A DNA stretch of 64,000 nt from JAJRRL01 sp047404195 (lineage in GTDB: Bacteria > Pseudomonadota > Gammaproteobacteria > JAJRRL01): contig JBDOIU010000005.1 of the NCBI GenBank assembly GCA_047404195.1, positions 62,001 through 126,000 of the forward strand, written 5' to 3'. Below, piece by piece: positions 45,774 to 54,461 of this stretch. Under the pieces are notes generated by a model, which was given only the letters and a program-made list of their open reading frames with translations, searched no databases and was not told the DNA's origin. Position 1 is the stretch's first letter; every line of letters starts with the position of its first letter. A program made the position numbers and the translations under genes.

Positions 45774-45796
45774 CCTTTAAAGAAGGAGAGATGTCT

Positions 45797-46768
45797 ATGT
45801 TACGTTTTAATGAATCATTATTAACGTTATTGAAACCACATATTTTCAACTCTCCTGTCCATCATGTGTCTGCTTTTGAGCATGATGAAAGTTATCTAAA
45901 AGAATTCCTATCGATTTTGTTTGACCCATTAAAGGGCGCTGAGAATAACTTAGTTGAAGTATGGAATAGTGCAGAGCAGGTTAATTCTGCCGCTTGGACA
46001 CATTCCATACCGACTGATGCAACTTTGTATAGGGATGTGCGCTCAATAAAGAAGTGTATGGATCTAAAGTGCTCTATTGTTTTCGATCAATATTTTAAAT
46101 ATTCAATGATGGCTAAGCAGCTGATTGCGTTAATTCATGAAACGCTTAACTGCGGTGGTGGATGTAATGCTTATCTATCACAAAAGGGTGGTAAAGCTTT
46201 TCCGATACACAGGGACGGTCATCACGTACTTATTTTTGCGTTATCAGGCCAGAAAAGATGGAAAGTTTATAATCACAAACAAAATGCATATTACGCACAA
46301 ATGAAAGTGCCAGATGAAACCACTGATGATGAGATACGTGCTTCTGGTTTGGCATTAGATATAATAATGAATCCTGGTGATATTCTTTATATTCCAATTG
46401 GGCAATTCCATGAGGTTGAGAATTTGTCAAATCATTCGCTACATTTGACAGCATCCATGGTTTACAAAAATCTGCCAATACTGATGAGTGAGATCTTGGC
46501 ATCTATGTCATCAATAAAAGAAAAAAATGCAAGCCCCGAGCTGCTTTCGTTACTGAGCCAACTGCATCCTGCACAGTGCTCTAATACAGCAATATCCAAG
46601 GATTCATTGATTGACTCCCTAAAGGATGTCGTTAAGCTAATGGAGCTGGTTGTAAGGCACGATTCCTTCCCTGAAATGCATTTGGCGCGAGTCAGGAACA
46701 GGTATCTTGATATCCTGAAGCAACCGTCAGATGATTGGTTGCAAGAGGTGGGTTCGATTGAAGGTTAG
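45797..46768 (+). CDS. JmjC/cupin-type Fe(II)/2-oxoglutarate hydroxylase
   Basis: The 323-residue protein contains a JmjC-like double-stranded beta-helix of the ribosomal-oxygenase/YcfD-like type. The iron-binding triad is His138-x-Asp140 (FPIHRDGHHVLIFALSG) and distal His205 (GDILYIPIGQFHEVEN). The segment SGQKRWKVY follows the HxD as in protein hydroxylases of this class. These enzymes add hydroxyl groups to Arg, His, Asp or Asn side chains of proteins, all but Asn present in the upstream repeats. ATG at 45797 has AAGGAG 8 bases upstream and is better spaced than ATG 45791. It starts 23 bases after the repeated peptide and overlaps the next gene. Confidence 0.85.
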   Translation: MLRFNESLLTLLKPHIFNSPVHHVSAFEHDESYLKEFLSILFDPLKGAENNLVEVWNSAEQVNSAAWTHSIPTDATLYRDVRSIKKCMDLKCSIVFDQYFKYSMMAKQLIALIHETLNCGGGCNAYLSQKGGKAFPIHRDGHHVLIFALSGQKRWKVYNHKQNAYYAQMKVPDETTDDEIRASGLALDIIMNPGDILYIPIGQFHEVENLSNHSLHLTASMVYKNLPILMSEILASMSSIKEKNASPELLSLLSQLHPAQCSNTAISKDSLIDSLKDVVKLMELVVRHDSFPEMHLARVRNRYLDILKQPSDDWLQEVGSIEG

Positions 46769-47576
46769 CCCTGCTCGTTTGGCGTCTCTCTCCCATTTAT
46801 CACCCAAGCATTTATCCGCAATGTGTGATATCACGCAAATTTCACAGCTGTGTTGCTCACTATGTGGTTACTGCTTAACCTCAATTTATATTCGTGGTTC
46901 GACGGTATATGGAACTGCGCTCTCGCACTCAGATCTAGATGTTGTTGTTTTGTGTCAAGACATACCAATGACTCGTGCCGCTAAATTAAAACGTTATATT
47001 AAATATTTATGTGGATTCACGATCAGGTCTTTTGATCTGGGTATCAAGGTTTTTTCTGTTGATTCTGATCGTAGAATCATTCCGCCAACTGATTCTGTAG
47101 GCTATGATTATATGATTGCTGAGAAATGCGTCAACTTTGACATTTACATGAATGGAGTCTGTTACTACGGACAGGCGATACCTAGAGCAGATGATGTATT
47201 TGAATCAACTGAAGAGCTTTTGTATTCAAATCGTATTGTATGGGGCGCTGAGCTGTGTGATATTCTCAAAAAGGCTCAAGCATCACCAGTCTTTTTATGT
47301 CAGTTGGCTGGTTATATTGCTAAAAAAATTTTTAGGTGGTATGCCTACAATGAAATTGCTACAGATCATATATATCGCACAACTATCATAGACTGCTATC
47401 AATATACGTTGCAGTGTTTTCCAGGGTCCTCAGCTCACATTAATATGTTATATGCATTATACACACAGGAAATGAACGTATCTTCTGTAGGGGCTCAAGC
47501 TGTTTGGGATGCAATTGAAGCGTTATGTCAAAATATTCAATTACCACTGCCTAGATTGGATGATTGCCATGATTAA
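46731..47576 (+). CDS. Nucleotidyltransferase-fold protein, first of a tandem pair
   Basis: This protein of up to 281 residues has a polymerase-beta-type nucleotidyltransferase domain. The signature is IYIRGSTVYGTALSHSDLDVVVL, with Gly-Ser at 56-57 and Asp68/Asp70, and a third carboxylate at Asp102 (SFDLGIKVF). All three catalytic acids are therefore present. The C-terminal half is helical. The start is uncertain: ATG 46731 lies inside the hydroxylase gene, while TTG 46758, preceded by AGAGGTGG, overlaps it by 11 bases. Family members transfer nucleotides to antibiotics, proteins or RNA. In this operon the repeated peptide is the natural candidate substrate, which is inference. Confidence 0.78.
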   Translation: MIGCKRWVRLKVSPARLASLSHLSPKHLSAMCDITQISQLCCSLCGYCLTSIYIRGSTVYGTALSHSDLDVVVLCQDIPMTRAAKLKRYIKYLCGFTIRSFDLGIKVFSVDSDRRIIPPTDSVGYDYMIAEKCVNFDIYMNGVCYYGQAIPRADDVFESTEELLYSNRIVWGAELCDILKKAQASPVFLCQLAGYIAKKIFRWYAYNEIATDHIYRTTIIDCYQYTLQCFPGSSAHINMLYALYTQEMNVSSVGAQAVWDAIEALCQNIQLPLPRLDDCHD

Positions 47577-48363
47577 TCAAGTGGGAACAATACAACCGCT
47601 TGATGAGAGTGGTCACATTCTTAACTTGACCAGTCATACAAGTCTACAGCGCTGCTGGCGGCAACTCTTGGAGACAGTACTCAAAAGCCTCGTAGAGTCG
47701 ACATCCAATATACATTCAATTTATGTACGTGGGTCGGTTGCTGTTGGTCGTGCCATCAAGGACGTATCAGATCTTGATCTCATTGTTGTGGCCTTTAATG
47801 ACTATGAGAAAAATCAAGCCGCATGCGAAGTAATCAAAAACAATCACAGTCATTCGGATAGTTTTTGCAAAAAAATAGATATTTCACTTTGTACAGACGA
47901 GATGTTATTGTCCCCGTCTGATACCAGTCGCTTCTTCATTAAGACGCAGTCACTTCATATTTATGGGCGTGATATTTCACATGCGATCCCGAGCTTTGGC
48001 ATAGACACGAATTTGATATCACACTGCTGGATGAATGATAAGGGTGTATTAGAGATGCTTATCAAGCATCTCTCTAGCAATGATGTTGAGATCAATATAC
48101 AAGAGTGGTGTGTTTGGTTAATGAAAATGATAGTTCGCAATGCTTTTTTGACTGTAATGACGAAAGCGCAATGTTATACGCGTGATCTTTGGCCGTGTTA
48201 TGATATATTCAGCCACTATCATCTAAATGAAATATCAGATTCTATTTATGCTGCGCTAAAACTGGCTGTTGAGCCTAGCAAAAATTCAGATGAGGTTATT
48301 GGTGTGGCACGCAGAGCCATGGATCATGTTTATGGTGTGGCTCTGGCAACGGCATTTTCTTGA
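47569..48363 (+). CDS. Nucleotidyltransferase-fold protein, second of a tandem pair
   Basis: This 264-residue paralogue of the preceding protein has the signature IYVRGSVAVGRAIKDVSDLDLIVV with Gly-Ser at 55-56, Asp68/Asp70, and a third carboxylate at Asp104 (KKIDISLCT). Both proteins also share a later (L/C)xxYG(R/Q)xI segment and a basic-aromatic helix (WLMKMIVRNAF versus YIAKKIFRWYA). ATG 47569 overlaps the upstream stop by 8 bases; ATG 47560 is also in frame. It ends the operon; a short A/T-rich inverted repeat (48387-48404) follows without a T-run. The pair could act on different positions or as a heterodimer. Confidence 0.78.
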   Translation: MINQVGTIQPLDESGHILNLTSHTSLQRCWRQLLETVLKSLVESTSNIHSIYVRGSVAVGRAIKDVSDLDLIVVAFNDYEKNQAACEVIKNNHSHSDSFCKKIDISLCTDEMLLSPSDTSRFFIKTQSLHIYGRDISHAIPSFGIDTNLISHCWMNDKGVLEMLIKHLSSNDVEINIQEWCVWLMKMIVRNAFLTVMTKAQCYTRDLWPCYDIFSHYHLNEISDSIYAALKLAVEPSKNSDEVIGVARRAMDHVYGVALATAFS

Positions 48364-48434
48364 GAGTCGTTCCTGAGCGTATAAGCATATGATATAAATC
48401 ATATAAGATTTTGAGGTTAATGTGGTTTCATCTG

Positions 48435-49226
48435 TCAAAGCTGATTTTTATACTTAATTGTCTTTTGAATTTTTTGTATAACAAGAAACTTTTGGGTGAC
48501 ATGCAATGCGAGTGCATTATCATCCGCATAAACTTGATCATGCGCAAGTTGTAGTGGCTCGTTATAACCTGTGTTAAGGAAATAACTGAGTAGAGACTGT
48601 GGTATTTTGCGCACGCATTGGTTTGTTGCTAAAGAAGACAAGAGAAGGTGTGTTTGAAAGATGATACTTGGCTTCATTAGCAGTGATGTAATGAGTAGTG
48701 TGATACACAATAGTCGCGATGCTCTCCTGCTAAAAAACGCCCACTTAGGCTTGATGAGTGTGACTATTTCTGTTGTGAGCACCAATGTTGCCACTAAGTT
48801 GAGGCACAATGTGGCTTTTCTAAGGGTGGGTGTGATAGCTTTCTTTTGGCTACGAATGAGTAGGTAGTAATTGCTGCATAATTTCAGGAACTGTGAGTGC
48901 TGTGCTAGAAATGTCATGTCAATTTTATTTTGTAGTTCAGTGATAAGTCGTTTTCTATCTACATTGTCACGACAAATCAACTTGATATGTTTCTGGGTGG
49001 TGCCGTATTTTTTTGTTGCTCCTTTAATATTACCACTATCGATATCAGCAAGCACAAGCAAAAGCAGGCATGCATAAAGCTCGGAGTGGGTTGATTTTTC
49101 AATTAACTGAAGTAGCGATTGTAGCGCTACTTGGTTGATACATCCCCCAGTGCGCTTGCTGAGCACTGTGGCACATGTGGCATCATGCTCTAGTGCCAAG
49201 AGGTATTGCTCAAGTGGGTTTGTCAT
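48435..49226 (-). CDS. Unknown membrane protein next to the repeated-peptide operon
   Basis: This 263-residue protein is convergent with the operon. The N-terminal 140 residues look soluble and helical. Two membrane segments follow, around LCLNLVATLVLTTEIVTLI and LLCITLLITSLLMK...IIFQTHLLLSSL, then a soluble C-terminus. No family is recognised. The general plan (soluble helical N-terminus plus membrane segments) is like that of the gene at 43983-45140 on the other flank, but I see no sequence match between them. Confidence 0.55.
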   Translation of the reverse strand: MTNPLEQYLLALEHDATCATVLSKRTGGCINQVALQSLLQLIEKSTHSELYACLLLLVLADIDSGNIKGATKKYGTTQKHIKLICRDNVDRKRLITELQNKIDMTFLAQHSQFLKLCSNYYLLIRSQKKAITPTLRKATLCLNLVATLVLTTEIVTLIKPKWAFFSRRASRLLCITLLITSLLMKPSIIFQTHLLLSSLATNQCVRKIPQSLLSYFLNTGYNEPLQLAHDQVYADDNALALHVTQKFLVIQKIQKTIKYKNQL

Positions 49227-49496
49227 TATCCAGCATCCATGTGGTGACTAGTTATATATGTTACCTGATACAGCCATTATGATCTAGATGATTGTCTTGA
49301 AACTGTTGAGTTGATCAGGCTAAAACGTTTAAAAGTAAGCGGTATGGCATGATATCAATATGTTATGGCCGATATCAGCGCGTTACATGCAGACATGGTG
49401 CGTGTTGAAAATGGGGTATAAATATCTGTACATTGTTCAGTCAGCCTGGTATAGTTCACCATTGTGTTACATTTATTACCTAATAGGATAATCACC

Positions 49497-50753
49497 ATGG
49501 CAAGTAACTGGCCTGGGCTACAACAAGCAATAGTCCAATCGATTCAATATGATAAGCCTACTGCCATTCAGCGTCAGGCTATACCGGCGGTATTACAGGA
49601 GAGGGATGTGATTGCAGCAGCCCAAACAGGTACTGGCAAAACAGCTGCTTTTGTGCTGCCGTTATTGCAACTATTATCATCACGCCAGGTCATTAAGCAG
49701 GATTCCGTGCGTGCGTTGATTCTCACGCCAACGCGAGAGCTCGCAGCACAAGTGCATCAAAGCGTCTGCGACTATGGTAAGCAGTTAACATTGACCTCAT
49801 GTGTCATATTTGGTGGTGTTAAAATAAACCCACAAATTAGGCGCTTGAAAGCCGGTGCTGATATTGTGATTGCTACGCCAGGTCGTTTGTTAGATTTGGT
49901 CAATCAGGGGCATCTTGATTTATCTTTTATTGAAATACTGGTTCTTGATGAGGCTGATCGTATGCTTGATATGGGTTTCATCAGAGACATTAAGCGCATC
50001 ATTTCACATTTACCAAAGCGACGACAAAACCTGCTCTTTTCAGCAACCTTCTCAAAAGAGATAAAATCACTGGCGAGTAAGCTTTTATATAAGCCGATTA
50101 TGATTGGTGAGGATAGATGTAACGTTACCGCTGATCATGTCAAGCAGTGTATTTACCGCGTTGACAAGGCCCGAAAGAGGGAGCTGATTTCGTATCTCAT
50201 TGGCTCTGAAAACTGGCAGCAGGTGTTGATATTTACGCGCACAAAGCACGGTGCTAACCGTTTAGCTAAACAGCTAGATTGTGATGGTTTGCCTGCTGCT
50301 GCCATTCATGGAAACAAAAGCCAGGGTGCTCGCACACGTGCACTGGCAGGCTTTAAGGCAGGTGATATTCGAGTATTGGTCGCAACCGACATTGCCGCGA
50401 GGGGGCTGGATATTGATAAGCTGCCACATGTCGTTAACTTCGAATTACCAAATGTCCCTGAAGATTATGTGCATCGAATTGGTAGAACAGGTCGCGCGGA
50501 AAATTCCGGGCTGGCAATATCTCTTGTGAGTGCTGAAGATGAGCCCTTACTATTTGCTATTGAAAAAGTGTTGAAGCGACGTATTGAATCTAAGGTGCTA
50601 GCAGGTTATGAGCCTAAGATTAAGGCAGCACAACCTGTCCAGTCAGGTAAAAAAAATAGTCCATCAAAGAATGCAGGGCAGAGAAAGCGGGTAAGAAATG
50701 ATAGATCTTTTCGGCGAAATAAATCTGCAAAGCGTGCTAAACCAGGTGAATAG
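49497..50753 (+). CDS. rhlE: DEAD-box RNA helicase, RhlE-like
   Basis: This ATP-dependent RNA helicase has 418 residues. Motifs in order: Q-motif region YDKPTAIQRQAIPAVL, Walker A AAQTGTGKTAAF, PTRELAAQV, DEAD box VLDEADRMLDMGF, SAT in LLFSATFSKEI, then VLIFTRTKHGANRLAKQL, ATDIAARGLDID and HRIGRTGRA. The tail is basic (KKNSPSKNAGQRKRVRNDRSFRRNK), as in RhlE/SrmB-type helicases that bind rRNA or mRNA. ATG 49497 has AGGATA upstream; the codon at 49464 would add 11 residues. Confidence 0.9.
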   Translation: MASNWPGLQQAIVQSIQYDKPTAIQRQAIPAVLQERDVIAAAQTGTGKTAAFVLPLLQLLSSRQVIKQDSVRALILTPTRELAAQVHQSVCDYGKQLTLTSCVIFGGVKINPQIRRLKAGADIVIATPGRLLDLVNQGHLDLSFIEILVLDEADRMLDMGFIRDIKRIISHLPKRRQNLLFSATFSKEIKSLASKLLYKPIMIGEDRCNVTADHVKQCIYRVDKARKRELISYLIGSENWQQVLIFTRTKHGANRLAKQLDCDGLPAAAIHGNKSQGARTRALAGFKAGDIRVLVATDIAARGLDIDKLPHVVNFELPNVPEDYVHRIGRTGRAENSGLAISLVSAEDEPLLFAIEKVLKRRIESKVLAGYEPKIKAAQPVQSGKKNSPSKNAGQRKRVRNDRSFRRNKSAKRAKPGE

Positions 50754-50848
50754 CGTGGCAAGTGCACATCCATTGGTCTCGCAGAGGATCTGCAATTTGA
50801 TTGATCTGATTGGCTAGAAATAAATTGCACTCAGCTTAAACCGAGACA

Positions 50849-51565
50849 TTATTGTTTTTTCTCGGCCATGCTTGCTTTGATTTGTGCACAAATTGTTTTA
50901 TGTTTTCTGCTAGTCAGGTTGATTGTAAAGGTATTCAGAGCAGGGCGCTGCGTTATTGCCGGGTTATTTGTAGCGTAACGTTGAATGAATAGCCCGTTTG
51001 GAATCAGCTTGACGTGAGAAAACCCGCCAGACATTCGATCGCCTCCGGCAATTTTGCATTGGTAATGTAGGCCTGAGTGATCTTGATTTATAATGACAAG
51101 CGATGAGAATTGCCCACTGCCACCACCTGAGTCATTCACGAGATAAAGGTTGCGGCCTTGTCTGAGCGAGCCAATCAGCTTCACTGAAAAGAATCCCTGA
51201 GGCTCATTATTGACTCTCTTAAATTCAACAATGTCCCAGCCGCCGTAATTTCTTGTGGTGATACCCGCAGGTAGTTCATTGCATGGTGGCATACTCGTTC
51301 TACTGTCGTGAGCTGTATTGTGGCTGGATTGGTTCAGATAACCGCGCCCAGAGAAATTATCGCTTTTCGTCATATACCAGATGCAGTATGCGGAAATATG
51401 CTGACCCGTTCTTTCTGGTTGTGTGACTGCGTGCTGTTTTGGTAGTAAGCTTGACGCATTTAACTTCTTTTGCTGCAGATTTAGATGGTCACTATAGCAT
51501 AATGACGTTGTGCAAAATAACAGCGACGCCAGAAGCGATCTCAGTGACAGGGTGTTCATATGCAT
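50849..51565 (-). CDS. Secreted protein of unknown function
   Basis: The 238-residue protein opens with a typical signal peptide (LSLRSLLASLLFCTTSLCYSDH), so it should be exported to the periplasm or beyond. The mature part is rich in Ser, Asn and Gly with predicted beta strands (GGWDIVEFKRV, GFFSVKLIGSLRQGRNLYLVND, LVIINQDHSG). It contains scattered cysteines that could form disulfides. No family is recognised. It is first in a set of four exported proteins on this strand, although separated from the others by 325 bp. Confidence 0.65.
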   Translation of the reverse strand: MHMNTLSLRSLLASLLFCTTSLCYSDHLNLQQKKLNASSLLPKQHAVTQPERTGQHISAYCIWYMTKSDNFSGRGYLNQSSHNTAHDSRTSMPPCNELPAGITTRNYGGWDIVEFKRVNNEPQGFFSVKLIGSLRQGRNLYLVNDSGGGSGQFSSLVIINQDHSGLHYQCKIAGGDRMSGGFSHVKLIPNGLFIQRYATNNPAITQRPALNTFTINLTSRKHKTICAQIKASMAEKKQ

Positions 51566-51890
51566 AGTATATTACTCCAACTGCTGGGTAATTCTACTCT
51601 ATCTCTAGTCGGTAACATTGTCTAGCCATTCCTGTGAGCCATAATAGATTTGTTGCTGAGAAAGTGAACGCTAGCAGAGTGAGCTACTAGCAAGATTTAT
51701 TACTTGAATAGAGCTGATAGTCCATATTTTCATTACAGTATTCGGTTATGCGCGATAATTCTTATTATCGCGCATTAGCATTTTGAGCCATCTGATTGCC
51801 ACGATTCGTTTGTAACACCATTAGACCATCAAAAAACGTTCAATTTACTCAATAACACAGTTGATCATCATGTCCGTATATGCCCCTGGA
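51566..51890. other. Intergenic spacer with a perfect 12-bp palindrome
   Basis: This is a 325-bp A/T-rich spacer. At 51748-51775 it holds ATGCGCGATAAT-TCTT-ATTATCGCGCAT, a perfect 12-bp stem with a 4-base loop. It has no T-run on either strand, so it is not a standard terminator; it could be an operator, a processing site or a rho-assisted terminator. Nothing else was recognised. Confidence 0.6.
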
Positions 51891-52391
51891 TCAGTCTTTG
51901 GCTTTTTTGTATATCAAGCTGATATCATAGATGACTCGTTCATAATCCCGCATCTGATTGCTGATCAGTCGAGTGAATTCAGAATAGCTTTCGTCAATTT
52001 TTGTAAACTTCAACTTTGACCATGAGCGTTTAAAATATACTTCACTGGAATCACCATTTTTACTACGCGTACTGTAGTGATACGAACCATGGTCACCTTG
52101 AAAGTGTGATGTTGTATTGTTATAGATATCAATCATCACCTTATCATTGTAATTCACGCACAATGTTCTTTTGGTAATGTCATCAACAAAAAATCCATGA
52201 ACAGCACTACCTGGTGCGTCAAGAATTTGTCCACCATATTGTGATATCATCGTTGTGTGTATCTCAGCACTATTTACATGGGCGCTTTGATAGCGGTATT
52301 TTGTATACCCATCTGGACAGCCTTCTGCAAAAGCGGCAAAACTGCAGCCAGATACGAGCAGGCCAAGGAGTAAGCGGATATTGTTTTTCAT
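51891..52391 (-). CDS. Secreted protein, paralogue of 52907-53386
   Basis: This 166-residue protein has a clear signal peptide (MKNNIRLLLGLLVSGCSFAAFAEG). The mature N-terminus CPDGYTKYRYQ resembles CPNNYTLYTP of the neighbour at 52907-53386. Both have a second cysteine about 75-85 residues later (TLCVNYND versus SFCINQGQ) and a following Ser-rich strand ending in YF. The pair probably arose by duplication, and the two cysteines may form a disulfide. The function is unknown. A longer frame to 52490 has no support. Confidence 0.68.
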   Translation of the reverse strand: MKNNIRLLLGLLVSGCSFAAFAEGCPDGYTKYRYQSAHVNSAEIHTTMISQYGGQILDAPGSAVHGFFVDDITKRTLCVNYNDKVMIDIYNNTTSHFQGDHGSYHYSTRSKNGDSSEVYFKRSWSKLKFTKIDESYSEFTRLISNQMRDYERVIYDISLIYKKAKD

Positions 52392-52437
52392 TATTGTACA
52401 CTCAATAAAATGATGTATGTTAATGGGGGCAACAGCC

Positions 52438-52725
52438 TCATCCCCAGTTGATATTGCCTTGACCGCTTGTACCCGCAGCCTCGCCATCATCTGATGATGT
52501 AAGGCAACATATCATAGGGACAGCATCAGTAGATGCACAGGTCCATGTCACATAGCCAGATATGTTGTTTGGGATACTATTTTGGCACACTGCATACTTG
52601 CCGCTTTGTAGCAGCGCTGCAACTTTTGAATCGTGTGATAGTTCTAGGCTTGCGGCAAATAGTGTATTTGTTGAAACGACGCATGCGAGCATTGCAATAG
52701 ATCTAGTGATGATATTTGTAAACAT
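52438..52725 (-). CDS. Small secreted four-cysteine protein
   Basis: The gene encodes 95 residues with AAGGAG 6 bases before the ATG. The signal peptide runs to about residue 25 (RSIAMLACVVSTNTLFAAS). The mature product has about 70 residues and four cysteines (47, 63, 73, 74), ending in a Gly/Ser-rich tail GTSGQGNINWG. It could be a disulfide-stabilised exported peptide. No family is recognised. It lies between two paralogous secreted-protein genes on the same strand with short gaps. Confidence 0.65.
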   Translation of the reverse strand: MFTNIITRSIAMLACVVSTNTLFAASLELSHDSKVAALLQSGKYAVCQNSIPNNISGYVTWTCASTDAVPMICCLTSSDDGEAAGTSGQGNINWG

Positions 52726-52906
52726 GTATACTCCTTATGAAGTTTGCTTGATGTTTGAAGTGGGTTATTGAAAAGCCCCACTTCTTGAATACAACCAAGC
52801 TAACACAGTCCATATAGTCAAAGATAGGGTATAAATTACCCTATCTTGTTATGAACAAAGGATGAGTCGATAACAGCAAGTTGATCTTAAGGCCAGTGAG
52901 ATGACC

Positions 52907-53386
52907 TTAATTTTGTGCTTGAAATCTCAGGTGACCTTTTAACACAAGAGCTTTGATATTTGGCCGCCCCATTTCACGTAATAGATCAGAGCCAGCATGG
53001 ATGTGGGTCACATCTAAAGCTCTATTGTGCATATTAAAAGAGATGCTGAAGTAATCAGAGTTGACATCAAAACCATGGCTACTCTTTCGATACTTAAATA
53101 CATTTGTGTCTGGGGGGAAATTAATTGTATGCTGTCCTTGGTTGATGCAGAAACTACTATCTGATTGAAGCTGTTGCGAGATGAGCTTGTTAAAAAGATT
53201 ATTCCCACCAAAATTCATGGTCATACCAAAATAAGGTGCTGTGTCTTTATAAGTCACGAGTAAATTATCAATAGACATACTGGTTGGTGTATACAACGTA
53301 TAGTTATTTGGGCACGTGTCTGCAAGCGATGCACTCGTGCTAAGCAAGGCTAATGCGGCAATACTGGTTTTAATGAATGTTTGCAT
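52907..53386 (-). CDS. Secreted protein, paralogue of 51891-52391
   Basis: This 159-residue protein has a signal peptide (MQTFIKTSIAALALLSTSASLAD) and a mature N-terminus CPNNYTLY. GGGAGC lies 5 bases before ATG 53386. The similarity to the 51891-52391 product is described there; overall identity is low, but length, cysteine placement and the YxxSSxGxxxxxxYF segment agree. It is the first gene of a likely operon of three exported proteins. Confidence 0.68.
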   Translation of the reverse strand: MQTFIKTSIAALALLSTSASLADTCPNNYTLYTPTSMSIDNLLVTYKDTAPYFGMTMNFGGNNLFNKLISQQLQSDSSFCINQGQHTINFPPDTNVFKYRKSSHGFDVNSDYFSISFNMHNRALDVTHIHAGSDLLREMGRPNIKALVLKGHLRFQAQN

Positions 53387-53468
53387 ATCATGCTCCCAAT
53401 ATAAATGATACATTAATAAGCTATGATGCCTCGATTCATAAGTCAAGCTGGGCCCCTAGGAGGCCCCT

Positions 53469-54206
53469 CTAGAGTGTGATCCGATCATGGTTTTCCGGTG
53501 CTGCATAAGCAAATAATGCGCTGCCTGCCTGCAGAGATCGTAAAACAGAATGTAACTTCGTTGGTGAAACAGCAAAGCAGCCCCAGCTATTACCTGCTCT
53601 ATGCTGTTTTTTAATGTTTGATTCACGCGCATAATTTGCCGCATGGATCACAATACTGCGTTTGTATGCATTGTCATTGATCCCGTGTTCCAGGCCAAAT
53701 AGCCGTCGTGACAGGCCGTGCTTTCCTTGATATTCATTGCCAACACGGTAAAGCCCTAAACTGCTGGCATGCGTACCAGCATTGTTTGAAAAGTGCCGCG
53801 CATAGACGCGCCCGCTACCGCTGCCTTGTGTGGTATAAAGTGATGTTACTATTTCTTGCTTCTGAGGATGTATGATCCATAATCTCTTCTCATATGATGG
53901 CTTTGAAAAGTCAACAATGGCCAATGTATCATGTGTATTGCTTAGGTCTCCATGTACCCTTCCCCATTCATAGGCATGTAATGCTCTCCGCAGCACTTGG
54001 GGATCAAGATGGTAGCGCTTTGATTCATGCATAAGTCGTGAGTAGCCACTTAAACTCTTATTTGAAGCGTGTGTCGTGATGTAAGAAGCACCCACCAATA
54101 ACCCAAAAATACCGCATAACCATACCATCAAATGATGCTCTAAGTGCTTGATTATATTAGCGAACATACCCGTTACCAACCCTATTTTGTACGTAATTAG
54201 CTCCAT
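53469..54206 (-). CDS. Murein L,D-transpeptidase catalytic domain protein (YkuD_2 type)
   Basis: The 245-residue protein has an N-terminal membrane anchor (MVWLCGIFGLLVGASYITT) and a YkuD_2-type domain. Marker segments are LAIVDFSKPSYEKRLWIIHPQ, the glycine-rich GSGSGRVYARHFSN, SSLGLYRV, and the active-site region VIHAANYARES...GNSWGCFAVSP with the catalytic His and Cys. Members are thought to act on peptidoglycan or as L,D-carboxypeptidase/transpeptidase-like enzymes in the periplasm. It is upstream of the secreted-protein operon on the same strand. Confidence 0.82.
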   Translation of the reverse strand: MELITYKIGLVTGMFANIIKHLEHHLMVWLCGIFGLLVGASYITTHASNKSLSGYSRLMHESKRYHLDPQVLRRALHAYEWGRVHGDLSNTHDTLAIVDFSKPSYEKRLWIIHPQKQEIVTSLYTTQGSGSGRVYARHFSNNAGTHASSLGLYRVGNEYQGKHGLSRRLFGLEHGINDNAYKRSIVIHAANYARESNIKKQHRAGNSWGCFAVSPTKLHSVLRSLQAGSALFAYAAPENHDRITL

Positions 54207-54461
54207 ATTAGCACATTATATGGTCTTTATCAAAGATATTCTGCAGCCCCCGAGGGTGTGCGCATAATTTAGTCGCACCTGTTGGGCGAATGCCGTCCTG
54301 TATCACTGGGATGCGATCAGCTGTTGTGAGGGTTCGTTTGTGCTAAAGCGGGTATCATAGCGTATATCCCTAGCACTGATGTGGTAGTATCAGTATGCTT
54401 CTTGGATATCAGTAGTGAGATGGTATATATTAGAGATGAATTAGGCTTAACAGGAGGTGCT

